From Clostridiales bacterium UBA3277 (GTDB lineage: Bacteria > Bacillota > Clostridia > Oscillospirales > Oscillospiraceae): DNA of 18,269 nt. Location: positions 1-18,269 of the forward strand of contig DETX01000008.1 of the NCBI GenBank assembly GCA_002362145.1, given 5' to 3'. The notes below the pieces were generated by a model that searched no databases, was not told where the DNA came from, and saw only the letters and a program-made list of their open reading frames with translations. Within the stretch, counting starts at the first letter, position 1, and each line of letters begins with the position of its first letter. Positions 13,315 to 18,269 of the stretch are shown here, piece after piece. Both the position numbers and the translations under genes were made by a program.

Positions 13315-14739
13315 TTACTTCTGCTTTTTCCTGGACAGCTTCTCTTCAAACTGATCCTTCCGGGTATCCGTGGGGATGGCCGTGGGATAACAGCCTGAGA
13401 AGCAGGCGCTGCAATATCCGTCGCCGCCGCAAAGATCCTTCAGGTTTTCCATGGGGAGATACCCCAGGGAATCCACCCCAATCATCTGGGCAATTGTCTG
13501 CACATTGTGATGGCAGGCAATCAGATGCTCCTGGGAGTCGATATCCGTACCATAGTAACAGGGATACAGGAAGGGCGGCGCGGAAATCCGCATATGGATT
13601 TCCTTCGCTCCGGCATCCCGAAGCAGCTTCACGATTCGCCCGGAGGTGGTTCCCCGAACGATGGAATCGTCAATTAGTACGACGCACCTGCCTCGGATCT
13701 CGCTTTCCACAGGGTTCAGCTTGATCTTTACCTGATCCACCCGGTGATCCTGACCGGGGGAGATGAAGGTCCGCCCAATATACTTATTTTTAATCAGGCC
13801 GATTCCGTAGGGAATTCCGGACGCGCGGGAATACCCCAGGGCCGCGTCCAGGCCGGAATCCGGAACGCCGATCACAATATCCGCGTCCACCGGATGGGCT
13901 TTTGCCAGAATTGCCCCCGCCTTCATTCGGGCCTCGTGGACGCTGACCCCTTCCATCACGGAATCCGGACGGGCAAAGTAAATGTACTCGAAAATACAAA
14001 GCCGCCTGGGCACCGCGCCGCAGTGCCGCCGGTCGCTGGATACGCCGCTGCCGTCAATGGTAAGGATCTCACCGGGCAGAATATCCCTCTCGAATTTGGC
14101 GCCCACCGCATGGAGGGCGCAGGTTTCCGACGCGACGACGTAGGTGCCGTCCTGCATCTGTCCGTAGCACAGCGGACGAAAGCCGTGGGGGTCCCGCAGG
14201 GCAATCAGCTTTGTGGCGGACATCATGACCAGGGAATAGGCCCCGTCCAGCCGATCCATGGCTCTGCTGACCGCTTCCTGGATGGACGGCGCCGTGATCC
14301 GCTCCCGGGTGATGACATAGGTGATGGTTTCGGTATCGGAGGTGGAATGGAAGATGGCGCCGGACAGCTCCAGCTCCCGGCGCAGGGGGAGGGCGTTGCT
14401 GAGATTGCCGTTGTGGGCCACAGCCAGCTTGCCCTTCAGGTGATTTACCTGGATGGGCTGGCAGTTGTCTAAGCTGTTCCCGCCGGTGGTGCCGTAGCGC
14501 ACATGACCCACCGCGATTTCCCCATGGGGGAATTTCTTCATTTCGTTTTCCGAGAATACCTCGCTGACCAGTCCCAGGCCCTTATGGGAGGAAAATACGC
14601 CGTCGTCATTGACCACAATGCCGCAGCTCTCCTGTCCCCGGTGCTGAAGGGCGTAGAGCCCGTAATACGCAAGCGCGGCAACGTCCTGGGCGGAACGACT
14701 GTACACACCGAAAACGCCGCATTCTTCGTGGATACTCAT
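13315..14739 (-). CDS. purF: Amidophosphoribosyltransferase
   Basis: PurF catalyses the first committed step of purine synthesis: PRPP plus glutamine to phosphoribosylamine. The 474-residue protein is the Bacillus-type enzyme. A six-residue propeptide (MSIHEE) precedes the nucleophile Cys7 (CGVFG). The glutaminase domain has RGQESCGI and RYGTTGG. The phosphoribosyltransferase domain carries VVLIDDSIVRGTTSG (353-367). Four cysteines are placed for a [4Fe-4S] cluster (Cys248, Cys394, Cys443, Cys446). GGAGG precedes the ATG. It follows purC by 21 nt, so the two form a purC-purF unit without the other pur genes seen in longer operons. Confidence 0.97.
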   Translation of the reverse strand: MSIHEECGVFGVYSRSAQDVAALAYYGLYALQHRGQESCGIVVNDDGVFSSHKGLGLVSEVFSENEMKKFPHGEIAVGHVRYGTTGGNSLDNCQPIQVNHLKGKLAVAHNGNLSNALPLRRELELSGAIFHSTSDTETITYVITRERITAPSIQEAVSRAMDRLDGAYSLVMMSATKLIALRDPHGFRPLCYGQMQDGTYVVASETCALHAVGAKFERDILPGEILTIDGSGVSSDRRHCGAVPRRLCIFEYIYFARPDSVMEGVSVHEARMKAGAILAKAHPVDADIVIGVPDSGLDAALGYSRASGIPYGIGLIKNKYIGRTFISPGQDHRVDQVKIKLNPVESEIRGRCVVLIDDSIVRGTTSGRIVKLLRDAGAKEIHMRISAPPFLYPCYYGTDIDSQEHLIACHHNVQTIAQMIGVDSLGYLPMENLKDLCGGDGYCSACFSGCYPTAIPTDTRKDQFEEKLSRKKQK

Positions 14740-14760
14740 ATAGGGGCCTCCAAAGTGGCC

Positions 14761-15474
14761 TTACAGGTGTGCTTCCAGGCGGCGCATGATCTCGGCATAG
14801 GCCTCCTCCACGCCGCCCAGATCCCGGCGGAACCGGTCTTTATCCAGCTTCTCGCCGGTTGCGCTGTCCCACAGGCGGCTGGTATCCGGGCTGATCTCGT
14901 CAGCTAAGACAATGGTCCCGTCGGACAGACGGCCAAACTCAAGCTTGAAATCCACCAACGTCACGCCGCAGGATTTCCAGAAGGCCTTCAGCAGCTCGTT
15001 GACGCGGAGGGCATAGGCCCTTATGGTCTCGATTTCTTCCCTGGAAGCAATCTTCAGCGCCAGGGCATGGCTGGTGTTCAGCAAAGGATCTCCCAGGGCG
15101 TCATTCTTATAGGAAAATTCAATGGTAGGCTGGTCGAACACCACGCCCTCCGCCACACCGTAGTGCTTGGCAAAGGAACCTGCGGCAATGTTGCGGACGA
15201 TGACCTCCAGGGGCACAATGGACACCTTTTTCACCAGGGTTTCCCGGTCACTGAGCTCCTTTACATAATGGGTCGGAATTCCATTCTTTTCCAGCATGGC
15301 CATCAGCCGGTTGCTCATCTGGTTGTTGATGACGCCTTTTCCGGCAATGGTGCCCTTCTTCAATCCGTTGAACGCGGTGGCATCGTCTTTATACTGCACG
15401 ATCAGCAGTTCCGGATTCTCCGTGGCGAAAACCTTTTTTGCCTTGCCTTCGTAGAGCTGTTCTTTCTTTTCCAT
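14761..15474 (-). CDS. purC: Phosphoribosylaminoimidazole-succinocarboxamide synthase (SAICAR synthetase)
   Basis: PurC joins aspartate to CAIR with ATP in purine biosynthesis. The 237-residue length is standard. Family motifs are intact: [10 protein letters not shown] (7-16, nucleotide loop), KDDATAFNG (29-37), [14 protein letters not shown] (93-106), DFKLEFG (175-181) and [12 protein letters not shown] (192-203). The start at 15474 is set by AGGAGG, about 9 nt before the ATG; the frame extends upstream without a ribosome site. It is the first gene of a purC-purF pair. The 163-nt leader back to the ammonium transporter holds a hairpin but no purine-riboswitch consensus and no clear promoter. 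Confidence 0.97.
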   Translation of the reverse strand: MEKKEQLYEGKAKKVFATENPELLIVQYKDDATAFNGLKKGTIAGKGVINNQMSNRLMAMLEKNGIPTHYVKELSDRETLVKKVSIVPLEVIVRNIAAGSFAKHYGVAEGVVFDQPTIEFSYKNDALGDPLLNTSHALALKIASREEIETIRAYALRVNELLKAFWKSCGVTLVDFKLEFGRLSDGTIVLADEISPDTSRLWDSATGEKLDKDRFRRDLGGVEEAYAEIMRRLEAHL

Positions 15475-15589
15475 TTTGAAAACCTCCTGTAATTGTCCGC
15501 CGGCGCTCCAGACGGGAAGGGGCACCTGCGGAAGCATTTCTAGATAGAATTAAATGATTTTATTGGGTTTTGGTATCAAACCACATGGT

Positions 15590-15613
15590 GGGAGAGCCGC
15601 AAGCGGCTCTCCC
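15590..15613 (-). terminator. Hairpin after the Amt-PII gene
   Basis: A perfect 10-bp stem (15590-15599 with 15604-15613, loop CAAG) sits about 25 nt past the Amt-PII stop codon on the minus strand. No T-run follows on that strand, so termination would be weak or need another factor. The rest of the leader up to purC is AT-rich (15541-15585), then GC-rich, and shows no convincing -35/-10 pair. Confidence 0.5.
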
Positions 15614-15637
15614 GTGGATTTCCTATTTGCGCGGATA

Positions 15638-17347
15638 TTACTCAACATCCTGCAGGGCATCGTAGCCCTCTTCGCCGGTGCGGACCTTTACCACATTTTC
15701 CACATCGTAAACGAAAATCTTGCCGTCGCCGATATGGCCGGTGTAGAGCACCTTCTTGGCGGTTTCGATCACCGTGCGGACCGGCACCTTGCTTACCACA
15801 ATATCCAGCTGGACCTTGGGCAGCAGGCTTGCCTCGACGGGAATGCCGCGGTAGTATTCCGGCTTGCCCTTCTGGATGCCGCAGCCCAGAACATGGGATA
15901 CGGTCATACCCGTAATGCCGATGCCAATCATGGCATTTTTCAGGCTTTCCAGCCGGGATTCCTTGCAGATGATCTCGATCTTCGTAAACTTGGGACCCTC
16001 GTCCTCCCCAAAGACGGGTATTTTCTTGACAGGAACCGCATCCGACACGGGAATATCACCGGCGACCACGACGGGAGCATCCTCATAGATCGTATCGGGC
16101 TGCATTGCGAAGCCCGCGTAGGCGGTCAGCAGACCGTGCTCCGTTACGTCCAGACCGGCGATTTCTTCTTCGGCATCGACGCGCAGACCGATGGTTTTCT
16201 TGATGATGGCAAAGACGATGGAGATAATCACGGCGACATAAGCCGCGACGCTTACTACACCAAGAACCTGAACCCCCAGGAAATGGAAGCCGCCGCCATA
16301 GAAAACACCCTTTTCGGTGGATGCGCCGGTGGCGAAGAAGCCGGTGAGAATCGTACCCAGGCAGCCGCAGACACCGTGTACGGAAACGGCGCCCACGGGA
16401 TCGTCGATCTTCGCGACCTTGTCGAAAAATTCAACCGCCAGGACGATGACAATGCCAAAAACAGCGCCCATAATCGCCGCGCCCAGAGGAGAAACCGCGT
16501 CACATCCGGCAGTGATGCCCACAAGGCCCGCCAGAGCGGCGTTGTAGGTCATGGAGACATCGGGCTTGCCATAGCGAATCCAGGTAAACAGCATTGTCAC
16601 ACAGCAGGCCACTGCGGCGGCCAGGTTTGTGTTGAAGAAGATCAGTCCGGCGCTGGTGACGGCCTCGTCGGAGTCCATGGCCACGGTGGAAGCGCCGTTG
16701 AAACCGAACCAGCAGAACCACAGGATAAATACGCCCAGAGCGGCGAAGGTGATGTTGTGCCCAAGAATTGCCCGGGGCTTTCCCTCCTTGTCATACTTGC
16801 CGATCCGGGGGCCCAGCATCCATGCGCCAATGCAGGCACAGACGCCGCCAACCATATGGACCGCGGTGGAACCGGCAAAGTCATGGAAGCCCAGCTCGCT
16901 CAGCCAGCCGCCGCCCCAGATCCAGTGGCCGGAGATGGGATAGATGAACAGGGAAATGGCTGCGGAGTAAATGCAGTAGGCGCTGAACTTTGTCCGCTCG
17001 GCCATGGAACCGGATACGATGGTGGCGGAGGTGGCGCAGAACACGGTCTGGAAAATGGCGTATGCCCACAGGGGAACCCCGCTGGGAAGGATGTGGCTGT
17101 AATCCTTTGCAATGCCGGGGTCCAGCCAGCCGATGACAGCGCTGCCCGCGCCGAACATGATGCCGAAGCCAAACAGCCAGAAGCAGGGCGTACCGATACA
17201 GAAGTCCATCAGGTTTTTCATCAGAATGTTACCCGTGTTTTTCGCCCGGGTAAAGCCCGCTTCGCACAGGGAGAAACCGGCCTGCATGAAAAATACCAGC
17301 GCGGCCCCCAGCAGGACCCAAATGGTGTTTACAGAACTGAATGTCAT
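15638..17347 (-). CDS. Ammonium transporter fused to a C-terminal PII signal domain
   Basis: A 569-residue fusion. Residues 1-388 are an Amt/MEP/Rh ammonium channel with the pore twin histidines (His164 in TAVHMVGG, His324 in VSVHGVCG) and the usual MQAGFSLCEAGFTRAKN start. A linker of about 65 residues (389-453, acidic and Val/Pro-rich) leads to a GlnK/GlnB-type PII domain (454-569): KIEIICKESRLESLKNAM, the T-loop core GIQKGKPEYYRG, LPKVQLDIVV and the signature GHIGDGKIFVYDVENVVKVR. In ordinary bacteria GlnK is a separate protein that plugs AmtB; here the regulator is covalently attached. The T-loop lacks the uridylylated tyrosine (Val504 at that place). The second Met codon (17347) is chosen because GAGGG is 8 nt from it but only 2 nt from the first (17353). 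It lies downstream of glutamine synthetase. Confidence 0.95.
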   Translation of the reverse strand: MTFSSVNTIWVLLGAALVFFMQAGFSLCEAGFTRAKNTGNILMKNLMDFCIGTPCFWLFGFGIMFGAGSAVIGWLDPGIAKDYSHILPSGVPLWAYAIFQTVFCATSATIVSGSMAERTKFSAYCIYSAAISLFIYPISGHWIWGGGWLSELGFHDFAGSTAVHMVGGVCACIGAWMLGPRIGKYDKEGKPRAILGHNITFAALGVFILWFCWFGFNGASTVAMDSDEAVTSAGLIFFNTNLAAAVACCVTMLFTWIRYGKPDVSMTYNAALAGLVGITAGCDAVSPLGAAIMGAVFGIVIVLAVEFFDKVAKIDDPVGAVSVHGVCGCLGTILTGFFATGASTEKGVFYGGGFHFLGVQVLGVVSVAAYVAVIISIVFAIIKKTIGLRVDAEEEIAGLDVTEHGLLTAYAGFAMQPDTIYEDAPVVVAGDIPVSDAVPVKKIPVFGEDEGPKFTKIEIICKESRLESLKNAMIGIGITGMTVSHVLGCGIQKGKPEYYRGIPVEASLLPKVQLDIVVSKVPVRTVIETAKKVLYTGHIGDGKIFVYDVENVVKVRTGEEGYDALQDVE

Positions 17348-17387
17348 AATCATTACCCTCTTTTCCTCTCAAAATATTCATTTCCGC

Positions 17388-17420
17388 CGGGAGGGAGGAG
17401 TGGTCATTTCCTCCCTCCCG
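17388..17420 (-). terminator. Intergenic hairpin between glutamine synthetase and Amt-PII
   Basis: A perfect 12-bp, purine/pyrimidine-segregated stem (17388-17399 with 17409-17420, 9-nt loop) separates the two minus-strand genes. The sequence after it (GCGGAAATG) has no T-run, and I see no strong promoter between it and the transporter start. A partial terminator or processing/stability hairpin that sets the ratio of the two genes in one transcript fits best. Confidence 0.55.
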
Positions 17421-17462
17421 ACAGTCTTGGCCAATGGCTGACGATGAACGGGTTCACAATCC

Positions 17463-18269
17463 TCAGCGAACGCCAAACAGCAGCTCGCCGTAGGTGGGGA
17501 AGGGCCAGTACTTTTCCGCGGTGACGGTTTCCGCCTCGTCCGCCGCCGCCCGGAGGTCCGCCATCTTTCCGAGAATGGTGTCCCGGATGGCCGCGGACTC
17601 CTGGAGCACATCCGCGGAGCGCTTCAGCTCCTCTACGGCCTCTTCCAGAGCGTCCGTCCTCTCCGCGATCTGGTCGGCCAGCGTGGACAGCTTGACAATC
17701 AGAGAAGTCTCATAGCCGCAGGGAATGTCGGATATCACGCTTCTCTTTGCCGCGACGGTTCCCGCCAGCTCCCCGGTATAGCCTTGCACCGCGGGGAGAA
17801 TCTGCTTTCGGGCCATGTCGATCATGGTGTTTGCCTCAATGAGAACGGTCTTGCAGTAATTCTCCAGCTGAATATCACAGCGGGACTTGAGCTCCGCCAG
17901 GGAGAAAACCCTATGGGAGGTGAGCATCTGCACATTCTTCTCATCCAGGCAGTGGGGAATGCAGTCCGGGGTGGTGGGATAGTTGGAAAGGCCCCGCCGG
18001 GCGGCTTCCTTCAGCCAGGCCTCATCATAGCCGTTTCCGTTGAAGATGATCCGCTTGTGATCCTTGATGGTCTTTTGAATCATCTCATGGAGCTTCTGCG
18101 GGAAGTCCTCCGCCCCTTCCAGTCGGTCGGCGTAGATCTTCAGAGACTCGGCAACGGCGGCGTTGAGCATGATGTTGGCGCAGGCGATGGAATTGGAGGA
18201 GCCAACCATACGGAACTCAAACTTATTGCCGGTGAAGGCGAAGGGAGAGGTGCGGTTGCGGTCGGTGGT
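17463..18269 (-). CDS. glnN: Glutamine synthetase type III, C-terminal part (runs off the window)
   Basis: The last 268 residues of a type III glutamine synthetase, which makes glutamine from glutamate, ammonia and ATP as a large dodecameric enzyme. The visible part opens with TTDRNRTSPFAFTGNKFEFR, the active-site segment with the conserved NRTSP and KFEFR, and continues through MVGSSNSIACANIMLNAAVA. It ends in the long helical C-terminal region specific to GSIII (ARKQILPAVQGYTGELA; AEKYWPFPTYGELLFGVR). GSIII is about 700 residues, so roughly 430 N-terminal residues lie beyond position 18269. Its location upstream of the Amt-PII gene makes a nitrogen-assimilation pair. Confidence 0.95.
   Translation of the reverse strand, partial: TTDRNRTSPFAFTGNKFEFRMVGSSNSIACANIMLNAAVAESLKIYADRLEGAEDFPQKLHEMIQKTIKDHKRIIFNGNGYDEAWLKEAARRGLSNYPTTPDCIPHCLDEKNVQMLTSHRVFSLAELKSRCDIQLENYCKTVLIEANTMIDMARKQILPAVQGYTGELAGTVAAKRSVISDIPCGYETSLIVKLSTLADQIAERTDALEEAVEELKRSADVLQESAAIRDTILGKMADLRAAADEAETVTAEKYWPFPTYGELLFGVR

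Noticed and set aside
15475..15637. A purine riboswitch before purC
   Set aside because: The conserved junction and loop sequences of the guanine/adenine aptamer are not present on the minus strand here.
15554..17524. A long plus-strand open frame of about 650 codons opposite the Amt-PII gene
   Set aside because: Its composition is that of an antisense shadow, it has no ribosome site or recognisable domain, and the minus-strand Amt and PII motifs are unambiguous.

Overview
The window looks like a chromosomal segment of a GC-rich Firmicute, most likely class Clostridia and perhaps the Oscillospiraceae group (Flavonifractor/Oscillibacter-like). This placement is inferred from gene content (type III glutamine synthetase, BMP-family nucleoside lipoprotein, TraX-like membrane protein, ammonium transporter fused to PII), strong AGGAGG-type ribosome binding sites, and many sigma-A-like promoters with 17-nt spacers. 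No 16S gene or other decisive marker is present.

Layout. (1) 87-1322, minus: an XRE-type DNA-binding protein with a large multi-membrane domain built from internal repeats. (2) 1523-7194, minus: a nucleoside salvage block. A promoter upstream of tdk appears to drive tdk-deoC-deoD-traX-like-deoB-cdd, with gaps of only 5-21 nt. A BMP-type nucleoside-binding lipoprotein follows, with its own leader and a good terminator. Together these genes bind nucleosides, split off the base (DeoD), move the phosphate on the pentose (DeoB), cleave deoxyribose-5-phosphate (DeoC), deaminate cytidine (Cdd) and rescue thymidine (Tdk). (3) 7389-8321, plus: a DUF4349 lipoprotein, transcribed divergently from tdk. 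(4) 8413-8700: an AT-rich island (31% GC counted over 8461-8700) holding a small two-helix membrane protein gene. (5) 8870-10017, plus: a decayed sodium:neurotransmitter-symporter (NSS) gene with an internal deletion and two homopolymer frameshifts. (6) 10163-13157: two CPBP intramembrane protease genes. The second sits in an operon behind a TetR regulator, and a divergent DUF2284 Cys-rich gene lies between the two. (7) 13315-15474, minus: purC-purF, two purine biosynthesis genes. (8) 15638-18269, minus: an ammonium transporter with a C-terminal PII domain, downstream of a type III glutamine synthetase that runs off the right edge. This is a nitrogen assimilation pair.

Almost every gene boundary is marked by a clear promoter or hairpin. 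No tRNA, rRNA, CRISPR array or insertion sequence was seen, and no gap between genes exceeds about 300 bases. I found no complete undescribed system. The best leads are the Amt-PII fusion lacking the uridylylation tyrosine, the repeat-built HTH-membrane regulator, the AT-rich small membrane gene, the dying symporter, and the divergent TetR/CPBP-DUF2284 locus.
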